A stretch of 54,782 nt of DNA from an uncultured Prevotella sp. (GTDB lineage: Bacteria; Bacteroidota; Bacteroidia; Bacteroidales; Bacteroidaceae): contig CALUMB010000008.1 in assembly GCA_944321645.1 (NCBI GenBank), positions 1-54,782 of the forward strand, read 5' to 3'. Positions 1-8,085 of this stretch are shown piece after piece. The position numbers and the translations under genes were made by a program. The notes below the pieces were generated by a model, which saw only the letters and a list, made by a program, of their open reading frames with translations, searched no databases and had not been told where the DNA came from. Within the stretch, counting starts at the first letter, position 1, and each line of letters begins with the position of its first letter.

Positions 1-428
1 TGTATCCGGCCTCGCTATCGTTGTGGCGGCCACGGTCTGGCGGGATGGGGCAGGGCTGTGTGTGAAGGGTGGGGGGGAGGTGGAGGGAGTTTCCTTTGTT
101 TGCTGGCTCGTTTAAATTTCTTCCGGGGATGGAGTCCTGCCTCCTTTCCGGGTTTGCCCCGGCTTGTTCCCTCGCCGCCGTTCGTCGAGCAACCCGCTGC
201 ACCCCTCTTTCCGGCGTGGAGACGGCCGTGAGGCATACCACGGGATGGGGCCGACGAAAGTTTTTGGGGAGGTGGGCGTAGGCGTATGGGCGGGCTTTTC
301 GCTTGGTTGGCAAATGTTTTTGGAAAGCTCCGGCGGCGTGGGCCGTGGCTGCGCTAAGTGTTAACCATTGTGAAAGGGAAGGCGTCCTGCGGCATTTTCG
401 TAACTGTCTGTGTGCCAGTTGTTTGCTG
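1..428. other. Non-coding left edge, nothing recognised
   Basis: No open frame here has Bacteroidales-like protein content. The short frames are G-rich or Arg/Pro-rich translations typical of GC-rich intergenic DNA. I see no promoter, RNA or repeat that I can name before the tandem array starting near 429. Confidence 0.5.
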
Positions 429-538
429 GCACTGGCCGTTTCGCTTTCCAAAACGTGCCGTTTTGGAGTGCGAAACGGCACGTTTTGCGGCCTGAAACGG
501 CCTGTATTGGAAGGCGAAACGGCTGGTGTTGCCGCGCG
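429..538. repeat. 22-bp tandem array A (AAACGKSNCGTTT units)
   Basis: Consecutive 22-bp units start at 451, 473 and 495. A half-matching unit precedes them (429-450) and a decaying one follows (517-538). The units at 451 and 473 carry the cores AAACGTGCCGTTT and AAACGGCACGTTT, which are reverse complements of each other. The 9 bp after each core varies. The same architecture recurs at 14913-15021, 27251-27351, 34724-34811 and 44513-44644. The unit is not known to me as a named repeat. Confidence 0.85.
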
Positions 539-660
539 GCGGCATCCGTTTAAGCTGTCTTAACACATTGGCGGGTTTCCCGGTGCGCCAGTCGTGGTGG
601 CCGCGCCGCCACGCCATGGTGGCCGCGCCGCGACCGCGCCGCTGGGTGGTGCGGCGGGAG

Positions 661-694
661 AAAACAAAAGAGGCGCATCCGCAAGATGCGCCTC
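661..694 (-). terminator. Rho-independent terminator of tRNA-Arg
   Basis: A 10-bp perfect stem (GAGGCGCATC at 670-679 with its complement at 685-694) and a 5-nt loop are followed on the minus strand by a T-rich tract (661-669). It lies 12 nt beyond the tRNA 3' end. Confidence 0.85.
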
Positions 695-706
695 TCGTTG
701 ACTTTG

Positions 707-780
707 TGACTCCGATGGGATTCAAACCCGTAACCTTCTGATCCGTAGTCAGATGCTCTATTCAGTTGAGCTACGGAGCC
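707..780 (-). tRNA. tRNA-Arg (anticodon ACG)
   Basis: On the minus strand the sequence folds as a complete cloverleaf: acceptor stem GGCTCCG/CGGAGTC (one G-T pair), D-arm GCTC/GAGC, anticodon stem TCTGA/TCAGA around the loop CTACGGA (anticodon ACG), and a T-arm with TTTGAAT in the loop and one C-A mismatch in the stem. Position 707 gives the discriminator A. The 3' CCA is not encoded. The gene is followed by its own terminator, so it is probably a single-gene unit. It decodes CGN arginine codons after A34 deamination by TadA. Confidence 0.95.
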
Positions 781-992
781 AAGCCTTTGCAATCGTGTTG
801 TTCCTGAATTGCGGTGCAAAGGTAGGGAGTTTTTTCCATACCACCAAACTTTTCGCCAACTTTTTGCGAAAAAAGTGCGAAAAAGGCGTTTCCCGCCGTC
901 CGTCGGGCTGCCGCGCACGGCTCGCAAGGGCGAAATGTGCGGAGCGGTTGTTGGCCTTGGGCAGGCTGTTTGGCTGAAAAGTCGGCATTTTT

Positions 993-1023
993 TTTGTCGT
1001 TTAGGCATTTTAGGCTACCTTTG
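993..1023 (+). promoter_or_regulatory. Bacteroidetes sigma promoter
   Basis: TTTG (993-996), a 19-nt spacer and TACCTTTG (1016-1023) match the Bacteroidetes primary-sigma consensus. It drives the membrane protein gene at 1116 with a leader of about 85 nt. Confidence 0.85.
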
Positions 1024-1031
1024 CATAATGC

Positions 1032-1062
1032 AAGCTGCACTCGGGAAACAGGAAGCGAGCTT
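1032..1062 (+). promoter_or_regulatory. Conserved 31-nt 5' leader element, copy 1
   Basis: Starting about 8 nt after the -7 element, this 31-nt stretch matches 8033-8063 at 27 of 31 positions. It contains CTCGGGAAAC and is closed by AAGCT/AGCTT ends that can pair. Both copies sit at the predicted start of a transcript. The function is unknown to me. Confidence 0.6.
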
Positions 1063-1115
1063 CCTTTCCTCTCGTTTGCATTGCCTTTAAATATTACAAA
1101 CATGATTCGGGCAAT

Positions 1116-2345
1116 ATGGTGCTAAACTATATCTGGGTGGCGTTCTTCGCCATTGCGTTTGTCATTGGCGTGGTGCGGCTGGTGTTCATGGGCGACACGG
1201 GCGTGTTTCCGGCCATGATGGACTCTACGTTCGCCTCGTCGAAGACGGCGTTTGAGATTTCGCTCGGCCTCACTGGCGTGCTCTCGCTGTGGCTCGGCAT
1301 AATGAAGATTGGCGAGAAGGGGGGCGTGGTAGACGCCCTGTCGCGGCTGCTCAGCCCTGTGTTCGTGCGGCTGTTCCCCGACATACCAAAGGGCCACCCT
1401 GCCACTGGGAGCATCTTCATGAACATAGCGGCCAATATGCTCGGCCTCGACAACGCCGCCACCCCGCTGGGCCTGCGGGCCATGGAGCAGCTGCAGACGC
1501 TGAACAAGAAGAAGGACACGGCCACCAACCCGATGATAATGTTCCTCGTGCTCAACACGAGCGGGCTGACCATCATACCGGTGAGCATACTCGTCTACCG
1601 GGCGCAGATGGGCGCGGCGCAGCCCACCGACGTGTTCATCCCCATACTCCTGGCCACGTTTTTCTCCACCCTGGCGGGCATCGTGGCCACGAGCGTCTAC
1701 CAGCGCATCAACCTCCTTAACCGCACGCTGCTGCTCACTCTGGGCGGTATGTGCGTGGCGGTGGCGGCGGTGATATGGGGCTTCGGCCAGATGGACAAGG
1801 ACACTATGAACCTCGTGAGCACATCGGTGGCCAACATCCTGCTCATGTGCATCATCGTGGGCTTCATCATGGCCGGGGTGAGGAGGCGTGTTAACGTCTA
1901 CGACGCCTTCGTCGAGGGAGCCAAGGAGGGCTTCACGACCGCCGTGCGCATCATTCCATACCTCGTGGCCATACTCGTGGGCATCGGCGTGTTCCGCGCC
2001 TCGGGCGCGATGGACATGATTGTCGGCGGCGTGCGCTGGGCCGTGGAGGCCTGCGGGGGCGACGGCGAGTTTGTGGGCGCGCTGCCCACGGCGCTGATGA
2101 AGCCCCTCTCGGGCAGCGGAGCCAGGGGGATGATGGTGGACGCCATGGCCACCTACGGGGCAGACTCGTTCGTGGGCCGCCTCAGCTGCGTGTTCCAAGG
2201 CTCGACGGACACCACGTTCTACATCCTCGCCGTCTACTTCGGGAGCGTCGGCATACGCTACACGCGCCACGCCGTGGCCTGCGGCCTGCTGGCCGACCTT
2301 GCCGGGGTCATAGCGGCAATCGCCGTGTGCTACCTGTTCTTTTAA
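1116..2345 (+). CDS. Nucleoside recognition (Gate) domain membrane protein, SpmA-SpmB fusion
   Basis: This 409-residue polytopic inner-membrane protein has two related halves. The N-terminal half resembles SpmA (around residues 40-160, with SLWLGIMKIGEKGG and GLDNAATPLG), and the C-terminal half resembles SpmB (around 235-400, with ALPTALMKPLSGSGARG and GSTDTTFYILAVYFG). In Bacillus these are separate spore maturation genes; in Bacteroidetes the fused form is common and unrelated to sporulation, and transport of a small solute or nucleoside is assumed rather than shown. The start at 1116 puts the first transmembrane segment immediately at the N-terminus. It has its own promoter and leader. 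The family call is firm, the substrate unknown. Confidence 0.88.
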   Translation: MVLNYIWVAFFAIAFVIGVVRLVFMGDTGVFPAMMDSTFASSKTAFEISLGLTGVLSLWLGIMKIGEKGGVVDALSRLLSPVFVRLFPDIPKGHPATGSIFMNIAANMLGLDNAATPLGLRAMEQLQTLNKKKDTATNPMIMFLVLNTSGLTIIPVSILVYRAQMGAAQPTDVFIPILLATFFSTLAGIVATSVYQRINLLNRTLLLTLGGMCVAVAAVIWGFGQMDKDTMNLVSTSVANILLMCIIVGFIMAGVRRRVNVYDAFVEGAKEGFTTAVRIIPYLVAILVGIGVFRASGAMDMIVGGVRWAVEACGGDGEFVGALPTALMKPLSGSGARGMMVDAMATYGADSFVGRLSCVFQGSTDTTFYILAVYFGSVGIRYTRHAVACGLLADLAGVIAAIAVCYLFF

Positions 2346-2379
2346 GGGTAAAAATGTAAAAAAGTAAAAAGGTAAAATG
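2343..2379 (+). repeat. GTAAAAAGG-type 3'-end repeat
   Basis: Directly at the stop codon of the preceding gene, the sequence becomes strings of GTAAAA and GTAAAAAGG. Similar strings follow or contain the stop codons at 6720, 15456 and 33144 and fill 15266-15330. Confidence 0.6.
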
Positions 2380-2389
2380 CCTGCGGGGT

Positions 2390-2965
2390 ATGGTGGACGA
2401 GAACAAAAAGAAGATAGGCAGCTACAAGACGCTGCGCGTGTACATGAAAAGCGAGTGCGTCTACGATGTCACCCACTATTTCGTGCGCACGTTTCTCGAC
2501 CGACAGCACGACCGCACGGCTGACCAGATGCTGCAGGCGGCGCGTTCCGGCAAGCAAAACATAGTGGAAGGCTACAGTGACGCGGAAGGCTCCACCGAGT
2601 CGGAACACAAGCTCACGGTGATAGCCAAGGGCAGCTTGGAAGAGCTGAAGGAGGACTACCAAGACTACCTGCGCAACAACGGGCTGGCGACATGGGGGCC
2701 CCAGCATTATAAATATGTGGCGAGCGTGCCGCTATGCCGCAAGCACAACGACAGCGCGTGGTATCGTCGGCAGATACAAGGGCGCTCTGCCGAAGACGTG
2801 GCCAACATAGCCCTTATCGCAATACACCAGACGTTGGCAATGCTCCGCGGGCTGATTGACCATCTTGACCGCAAGTTCCTGCGCGAAGGCGGGGTGAAAG
2901 AGCAACGCTACCGCGCCAGGATAGAATACCGCAACAGGCAGAATAATGGCGGTGAGAGGCAATAG
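2390..2965 (+). CDS. Four-helix bundle protein with suffix domain (S23/IVS family)
   Basis: The 191-residue product has the N-terminal four-helix bundle of the 23S-rRNA intervening-sequence (S23) family: a lead helix with TRVYxxSECVYDVTHYFV-like content, then RTADQMLQAARSGKQNIVEGY and SEHKLTVIAKGSLEELKEDY. The C-terminal part (about 105-190) looks like the four-helix-bundle suffix domain. Members form small helical oligomers; some are encoded inside 23S rRNA genes, but this one stands alone between a transporter and a flippase. Its cellular role is not established. ATG 2390 is the first start after the A-rich repeat, and the reading frame has no earlier credible start. Confidence 0.85.
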   Translation: MVDENKKKIGSYKTLRVYMKSECVYDVTHYFVRTFLDRQHDRTADQMLQAARSGKQNIVEGYSDAEGSTESEHKLTVIAKGSLEELKEDYQDYLRNNGLATWGPQHYKYVASVPLCRKHNDSAWYRRQIQGRSAEDVANIALIAIHQTLAMLRGLIDHLDRKFLREGGVKEQRYRARIEYRNRQNNGGERQ

Positions 2966-2989
2966 GGCATGAGTGGTAAGGTGGGTGGC

Positions 2990-3080
2990 GTAGGTTTGGT
3001 AGGTGTCGTAGGGAGAGGCTGAAACCACGCCTGTGCCTTCCTACAGCACTTATTTTCCCTACATCCCCTACCGCACCTAT
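2990..3080. repeat. Imperfect 25-bp inverted repeat
   Basis: Arms at 2990-3014 and 3056-3080 match at about 19 of 25 positions and share GGTAGG and GTAGGGA blocks around a 41-nt loop. It fills the gap between the four-helix-bundle gene and the flippase. It could be a weak terminator or a degenerate mobile repeat. Confidence 0.5.
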
Positions 3081-3100
3081 ATATTAATAAAGAAAAGACA

Positions 3101-4600
3101 ATGGCAAACCTCAAATCTCTGGCCAAGGACACGGCCATTTACGGGATGTCGAGCATAGTCGGGAGATTTCTCAACTACCTGCTCGTGCCGCTCTACACGG
3201 CCAAGCTGTCGGCAGAGAGCGGCGGCTACGGCGTGATAACCAACGTGTACGCCTATGTGGCGTTACTGCTCGTGATTCTGACATACGGCATGGAGACGAC
3301 GTTCTTCCGCTTCGCCAACAAGGAGGGCGAGGACCCGCAGCGCGTCTACTCTACGATACTCTTGAGCGTGGGCAGCACGTCGCTGGCCTTCGTAGCCCTC
3401 GTGCTGGCGTTCATCGGCCCCATATCGTCGTTCATGGGCTATGCCGCCCACCCCTCATACGTGTGGGTGATGGCCGTGACGGTGGCCATCGACGCCTTCC
3501 AGTGCATACCCTTCGCCTACCTGCGCTACAAGAAGCGCCCGCTGAAGTTCGCCGCGCTTAAGCTCCTGTTCATCGTTATGAACATCGCGCTCAACCTGTT
3601 CTGCTTCGTGGCCCTGCCCGAAATCACGGGCCGGCCCACCGACGTTGGCTACGCATTCTACATCAACCTGGCCTGCACAGGCTCCATCACGTTCTGCTTC
3701 TGGCGCGAGCTGACGGGCTTCCGCTACGTGTTCGACCGCGCCCTCATGCGCCGTATGCTCTCCTACAGCTGGCCGGTGCTCGTGCTGGGCGTGGCCGGCA
3801 TACTCAACCAGACGGCCGACAAGATACTCTTCCCCTACGTGTACGGCTCGCCCGACGCCCACCAGCAGCTCGGCATCTACGGCGCGGCGTCGAAGATAGC
3901 CATGATAATGGCCATGATCACGCAGGCCTTCCGCTACGCCTACGAGCCGTTCGTGTTCGGCAAGGCCCGCCAAGGCGACAACCGCGAGACATACGCCAGG
4001 GCGATGAAGTACTTCGTGATATTCACCTTGCTGGCCTTCCTCGCCGTGGTGGCATACATGGGCGTGCTCAAGTTCATCATCGGGCGCGACTACTGGAGCG
4101 GCCTGCGCGTGGTGCCGATCGTCATGGCCGCCGAGATAATGATGGGCGTTTACTTCAACCTCTCGTTCTGGTACAAGCTCACCGACCGCACCATCTGGGG
4201 CGCGTGGTTCTCCGGGGCGGGCTGCGCCGTGCTCGTGGCGGTCAACGTCGTCTTCGTTCCCCGCTACGGCTACATGGCCTGCGCCTGGGCCGGCGTGGCC
4301 GGTTATGCCACGGCCATGCTGCTCAGCTACTTCGTGGGGCAGCGCTATTACCCAATCAGCTACCCCCTGGGCCGCATCTTCTCCTACGTAGCCCTGGCCG
4401 CGGCGCTATTCTGCGGCATGGCGGCGGCCAACTCGCGGCTGCCGCTGTGGGGGGCCTTGGCGGCCAACACCGCGCTCCTGGCCGTGTTCGTGGCCTACAC
4501 CGTGAGGCGCGACTTCCCGCTCTCGGCGCTGCCCGTGGTAGGCCGCCACTTCAGGAAACCGGCGCACACAGACACCGACAACCATCAAAACAACAAATAA
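3101..4600 (+). CDS. Polysaccharide/lipid-linked oligosaccharide flippase (Wzx-like, MOP superfamily)
   Basis: The 499-residue protein has about 12-14 predicted membrane segments. Its N-terminus (SLAKDTAIYGMSSIVGRFLNY) is typical of the polysaccharide biosynthesis branch of the MOP exporter superfamily. The expected activity is flipping of undecaprenyl-linked oligosaccharide across the inner membrane. The C-terminus is a short basic tail. The downstream peptidase starts only 5 nt after the stop codon, so the two are probably co-transcribed, although no glycosyltransferase genes lie beside them. Family assignment is firm; the exact lipid-linked substrate is unknown. Confidence 0.88.
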   Translation: MANLKSLAKDTAIYGMSSIVGRFLNYLLVPLYTAKLSAESGGYGVITNVYAYVALLLVILTYGMETTFFRFANKEGEDPQRVYSTILLSVGSTSLAFVALVLAFIGPISSFMGYAAHPSYVWVMAVTVAIDAFQCIPFAYLRYKKRPLKFAALKLLFIVMNIALNLFCFVALPEITGRPTDVGYAFYINLACTGSITFCFWRELTGFRYVFDRALMRRMLSYSWPVLVLGVAGILNQTADKILFPYVYGSPDAHQQLGIYGAASKIAMIMAMITQAFRYAYEPFVFGKARQGDNRETYARAMKYFVIFTLLAFLAVVAYMGVLKFIIGRDYWSGLRVVPIVMAAEIMMGVYFNLSFWYKLTDRTIWGAWFSGAGCAVLVAVNVVFVPRYGYMACAWAGVAGYATAMLLSYFVGQRYYPISYPLGRIFSYVALAAALFCGMAAANSRLPLWGALAANTALLAVFVAYTVRRDFPLSALPVVGRHFRKPAHTDTDNHQNNK

Positions 4601-4605
4601 TAGAC

Positions 4606-6720
4606 ATGAGAAAACCAACGTTACTGATTGCCGCCGCGCTGTCGGCGGCGCCGGCCATGGCCGACGAGGGTATGTGGACGCTCTATGACCTGCCGCAGGC
4701 TGTCTACGCCCAGATGCAGCAGTATGGATTCAGCGTGCCATACGACGGGCTTTACTCGGGCGACGGCTCGATAAAGGACGCAGTGGTCAACTTCGGCGAC
4801 TTCTGCTCCGGGGTGGTCGTCTCGCCCGACGGGCTTGTGTTCACCAACCACCATTGCGGCTTTTCCGCCATCAACGCCCATTCCACCGTGGAGCACGACT
4901 ACATGAAAAACGGCTTCTTCGCCAAGTCGTTTGAAGAGGAGCTGCCCAACGAAGACCTCTTCGTGAGCTTCATGGTAGAGCAGGAAGACGTGACCGACCG
5001 CCTGCGCCGGATGGGCATCGACGAGCTGAAGCCGTCGGAGCAGGAGCTGTTCGTAGACTCGCTGCAAAACGAGTGGTCGAAGGAAGTGAAGGCAAAAGAC
5101 TCCACGCTGCGCCTCGAGCTGAAGCCGTTCTACGAGGGAAACAAGTACTACGCCACCACCTACCGCGACTTCCGCGACGTGCGCCTGGTGTTCACCGTGC
5201 CAAAGTCGATGGGCAAGTTCGGCGGCGAGACCGACAACTGGATGTGGCCGCGCCAGACGTGCGACTTCTCCGTGTTCCGCATCTACGCCGACCCAAAGAC
5301 CAACGGCCCGGCAGAGTACAGCAAGGACAACGTGCCTTACCACCCGAAGCGCTGGGCAGAGGTGTCGCTCGACGGCTACAAGGAGGGCGACTTCTCCATG
5401 ACGGTGGGCTACCCCGGCTCCACCAGCCGTTACCTCTCGTCATACGGCATACGCGAGAGGCGCGACGCGCAGAACGAACCTCGCGCCCAGGTGCGCGGCG
5501 TGAAGCAGGAGGTGATGGCCCGCCACATGGCCCAGAGCGACGCCGTGCGCATCAAGTACGAGACAGCCTACGCCCAAAGCTCCAACTACTGGAAGAACTC
5601 GCTTGGCATGAACAAGTGCATCGACAGCATCGGGCTGATTGCCCAAAAGGCCGCTTTTGAGCAGAAAGTGCAGAAATATGTCGATTCCACCGGCTACCTC
5701 AAGGGCAAGCTCGACTTCGGCGAGCTGAAGCGGCTCTACGACCGCCGCCTCGGGATGGTGCGCGCCCGGATGCTTTTCTCCGAGACTTTCTACGGAACCA
5801 ACGTGCTGGCCACCCGCGCCATCAAGGTGCATAACGGCATGGAGGTGAAAGGCCCGAAGAAGCGCAAGGGGAAACAGTACGTGGAGTTCGACGACGACAG
5901 CGGGAAGTGGGACGAGGCTACCGACAAGGAGGTGTACGCCGCGCTGCTCGACAACTACCGCAAGCAGGTGGACAAGAAATACCTGCCGGCGTTCTACGCC
6001 ACCATCGATGCCGACTTCGGCGGCGACTGCCGCAAGTACGTGGACTATGTGTGGGCAAACTCCGTGCTGATGAAGCCCGGGGCAAAAATCTACGTCAACA
6101 AGAAGTCGTTCTACAAAGACCCCGGCGTGGCCATGGGGCTTGACATCACCGAGGTGATGGGCCTCATAGTGGCGCCGCTCAAGGCCATGGCCGATTCCAT
6201 CGACGTGCAGGAACGCTACCTCTGCGCCGCCAAGCTGCGCATGGAGCAGGATATGCCCAACTACAGCGACGCCAACTTTACCATGCGCCTAAGCTACGGA
6301 CAGGTGGGCGGGTTCACCCTCGGCGGCAACCCCTCTGGCTACTACACCACGGCAGAGAGCATCGTCGAAAAGATGAAGAAGGGCGACAAACAGCCCGACT
6401 ACTTTGCCGAGCCCATCATGCACCAGCTCATGTCGGCCACCGACTTTGGCCGCTATGCCGACAAGGCCACGGGCAAGATGCAGCTCTGCTTCCTGACAAA
6501 CAACGACATCACCGGCGGCAACAGCGGCTCGCCCATGTTCGACGGCAAGGGCCGCCTCATCGGACTGGCCTTCGACGGCAACTGGGACAGCCTCTCGAGC
6601 GACATCTTCTTCGACTCGCGCCTTGCCCGCTGCATCGGCGTTGACATCCGCTACGTCATCTACATGATGGACAAGTGGGGCCACGCTGACCGCCTCTTGG
6701 ACGAAATCTTTAAAAAGTAA
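4606..6720 (+). CDS. S46 family dipeptidyl-peptidase, DPP7 type
   Basis: The 704-residue secreted serine peptidase releases dipeptides from peptide N-termini in the periplasm, supporting amino-acid use in asaccharolytic or mixed feeders. A signal peptide ends at AMA (about residue 19). The chymotrypsin-like triad is visible: His in TNHHCGF (82/83), Asp220 in CDFSVFR and Ser640 in GGNSGSP. The residue 18 after the serine is Gly658 (FDGNW). In the S46 family Gly there marks DPP7 (hydrophobic P1), and Arg marks DPP11 (Asp/Glu P1). ATG 4606 is chosen because it gives a signal peptide; the frame stays open far upstream but only inside the flippase gene. It shares a transcript with the flippase. 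Confidence 0.95.
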   Translation: MRKPTLLIAAALSAAPAMADEGMWTLYDLPQAVYAQMQQYGFSVPYDGLYSGDGSIKDAVVNFGDFCSGVVVSPDGLVFTNHHCGFSAINAHSTVEHDYMKNGFFAKSFEEELPNEDLFVSFMVEQEDVTDRLRRMGIDELKPSEQELFVDSLQNEWSKEVKAKDSTLRLELKPFYEGNKYYATTYRDFRDVRLVFTVPKSMGKFGGETDNWMWPRQTCDFSVFRIYADPKTNGPAEYSKDNVPYHPKRWAEVSLDGYKEGDFSMTVGYPGSTSRYLSSYGIRERRDAQNEPRAQVRGVKQEVMARHMAQSDAVRIKYETAYAQSSNYWKNSLGMNKCIDSIGLIAQKAAFEQKVQKYVDSTGYLKGKLDFGELKRLYDRRLGMVRARMLFSETFYGTNVLATRAIKVHNGMEVKGPKKRKGKQYVEFDDDSGKWDEATDKEVYAALLDNYRKQVDKKYLPAFYATIDADFGGDCRKYVDYVWANSVLMKPGAKIYVNKKSFYKDPGVAMGLDITEVMGLIVAPLKAMADSIDVQERYLCAAKLRMEQDMPNYSDANFTMRLSYGQVGGFTLGGNPSGYYTTAESIVEKMKKGDKQPDYFAEPIMHQLMSATDFGRYADKATGKMQLCFLTNNDITGGNSGSPMFDGKGRLIGLAFDGNWDSLSSDIFFDSRLARCIGVDIRYVIYMMDKWGHADRLLDEIFKK

Positions 6721-6780
6721 GAAGGTAAGAAAGTAAAAAGGTAAAAAAGGCTGCGCACAATCCCGGCGCAGCCTTTTTCC
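6716..6780 (+). terminator. A-rich repeat plus GGCTGCGC hairpin terminator
   Basis: GTAAAAAGG-type strings follow the stop codon, then a 10-bp stem AAGGCTGCGC (6747-6756) pairs with 6766-6775 and runs into a T-tract. It ends the flippase-peptidase transcript. The A-run before the stem could also let it work on the minus strand. Confidence 0.85.
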
Positions 6781-6839
6781 TTTTTCGGGGATGATAGAGG
6801 TCTCTGCCACTCCCCCACACCCTAAGGTTGCATGGCGGG

Positions 6840-6882
6840 AAACGGGCGGAAATGCTGCACTTGCGGACATTTCCGCCCGTTT
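6840..6882 (-). terminator. Long hairpin at the AraC-gene stop codon
   Basis: A perfect 15-bp stem (6840-6854 with 6868-6882) around a 13-nt loop begins within the stop codon of the minus-strand regulator gene. The U-tract is short (GTTT), so it may stabilise the mRNA end as much as terminate. Confidence 0.65.
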
Positions 6883-7934
6883 CATCGGTCGGCGGGCTTG
6901 CTGGCGCGGGCTAAGTAGCGGCCTGGGGTGGTGTCTGCCACCTTGGCAAAGGCGCGCCTGAAGGTGGACACCGAGTTGAACCCGCTAAGCTCGGCCACGC
7001 GCTCGAGGCTGTACTCCGGGTGGCTGTCCATCAGCGGCAGGCTCATGTTCGTAATCCGCAGCGAGTTAACGTAGTCGTAAAAGGCCATTCCTTTCGTGCC
7101 GTTGAAATAGTTGCTGAGGTACGTCCGGTTTGTGCCTACGCGCTCGGCCAGCTGCCCCAGCGTCAGCTTCGGGTCGAGGTAGAGCCTCTCGCGCTCCATC
7201 AGTTCGTCTATTGCCGAAGCGAAGGTGTAGTCCTTGGCGTCGGCTGCGGGCTGCCCTGGTGCGGGGTCGTTGGCTGGTACGGGCCTGGCAGCCTTCATGC
7301 CGGCGCAGAAATGGAGCATGGCCTGCCAGAGCACGATGGACGACACGTAGCTGAGCGAGTCGATTATCGGGTGGCGCACCACCGCCGTGATAATCCAGAA
7401 GAGCATGCAAAGGTAAATGGCGAAGTAGACGTTCTTAAGCCATGCAATGTCTATCCCGTCGATGTTGGAGTAGTTGTCGCGCAAAAACTGCTTGTAGGCC
7501 AGCATTCGCTTGTAGCCTGTGCGCAGCACCCACGCCCCCGCCGCTATGAGGAACAGGAGGTAGGCCATTGCCACGAAAGGGGTGGGGCGCACGATGTATG
7601 CTGCGGTGAAGGCGGCGAAAGGCAGCGAAAGCAGTGCCACGCGGCGCAGGGTGACCCATCCCGGGCTGGAAAGCTCGAACAGCAGGCAGGCGAGCACTAT
7701 CACTCCCCAGCCGTCGGCCACCTGTATGGCGTCGAGCATCGGCCCGGTGTAGGCGCCCGGGAAGAGCGATACGAGGTCTTTGCCCGTCATCACCGCCCAG
7801 TAGGCGAAGATGAACCCAAGCATGAGCCGCAGCCTCGTGTGCTCCTTGCGAGCTATTATGTTGCAGGCGTTGATGGCAAAATAGGCAGTGGCCGTGCCGC
7901 TGCAAAACGCCGCTATGTTAAGCATCGAGTTCAT
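6882..7934 (-). CDS. Membrane-anchored AraC family transcriptional regulator
   Basis: The 350-residue protein has six or seven transmembrane segments in its first ~215 residues. A linker rich in Pro and Ala (about 215-235) follows, then an AraC/XylS helix-turn-helix pair (about 240-345). The first HTH holds LTLGQLAERVGTNRTYLSNYFN and the second holds YSLERVAELSGFNSVSTFRRAF followed by TTPGRYL, the usual family signature. Such membrane AraC regulators are common in Bacteroidetes and presumably sense an envelope or external signal. It stands alone; the divergent DUF4251 lipoprotein gene is the obvious candidate target, but that is inference. ATG 7934 is the first start before the first hydrophobic segment. 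Confidence 0.9.
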   Translation of the reverse strand: MNSMLNIAAFCSGTATAYFAINACNIIARKEHTRLRLMLGFIFAYWAVMTGKDLVSLFPGAYTGPMLDAIQVADGWGVIVLACLLFELSSPGWVTLRRVALLSLPFAAFTAAYIVRPTPFVAMAYLLFLIAAGAWVLRTGYKRMLAYKQFLRDNYSNIDGIDIAWLKNVYFAIYLCMLFWIITAVVRHPIIDSLSYVSSIVLWQAMLHFCAGMKAARPVPANDPAPGQPAADAKDYTFASAIDELMERERLYLDPKLTLGQLAERVGTNRTYLSNYFNGTKGMAFYDYVNSLRITNMSLPLMDSHPEYSLERVAELSGFNSVSTFRRAFAKVADTTPGRYLARASKPADR

Positions 7935-7992
7935 GTTGGCAGGTTTTTAGCTTTTTTTGTTGCTGTGACGCGCTGAATTTTAATTGCTGGTA

Positions 7993-8023
7993 TTGTGCGG
8001 GTGGCGTTAATTCCGTATCTTTG
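7993..8023 (+). promoter_or_regulatory. Bacteroidetes sigma promoter
   Basis: TTG (7993-7995), 20 nt and TATCTTTG (8016-8023) fit the consensus. The promoter serves the lipoprotein gene at 8086 and starts the transcript at the second leader copy. Confidence 0.82.
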
Positions 8024-8029
8024 CGCTAA

Positions 8030-8067
8030 GATAAGCTGCGCTCGGGAAACTGGGAGCAAGCTTTATC
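8030..8067 (+). promoter_or_regulatory. Conserved 5' leader element, copy 2
   Basis: Positions 8033-8063 repeat the 31-nt element seen at 1032-1062. Here it extends to a hairpin with GATAAGCT (8030-8037) pairing to AGCTTTATC (8059-8067) with one bulge and an inner GCTC/GAGC stem. The gene starts 22 nt after the element. Confidence 0.6.
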
Positions 8068-8085
8068 CTAAAGCCAAGACAAGCA

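Noticed and set aside
354-725. Open frames running through the 22-bp arrays (also 27053-27304, 34670-35011, 44062-44652) as real proteins
   Set aside because: Their peptides (AKRAVSHSKTARF-like, with a 22-residue period) are direct products of the repeat. They have no start context and no family match.
1122-2270. A 382-codon minus-strand frame opposite the Gate-domain transporter
   Set aside because: His/Arg/Glu-rich antisense artefact; the plus-strand protein has a clear family and promoter.
2390-2965. Four-helix-bundle gene as a sign of a 23S rRNA intervening sequence
   Set aside because: No rRNA sequence is present around it; free-standing copies are common.
4204-4605. N-terminal extension of the S46 peptidase
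   Set aside because: The extension lies inside the flippase gene, is Arg/Gly-rich and would bury the signal peptide; ATG 4606 is correct.
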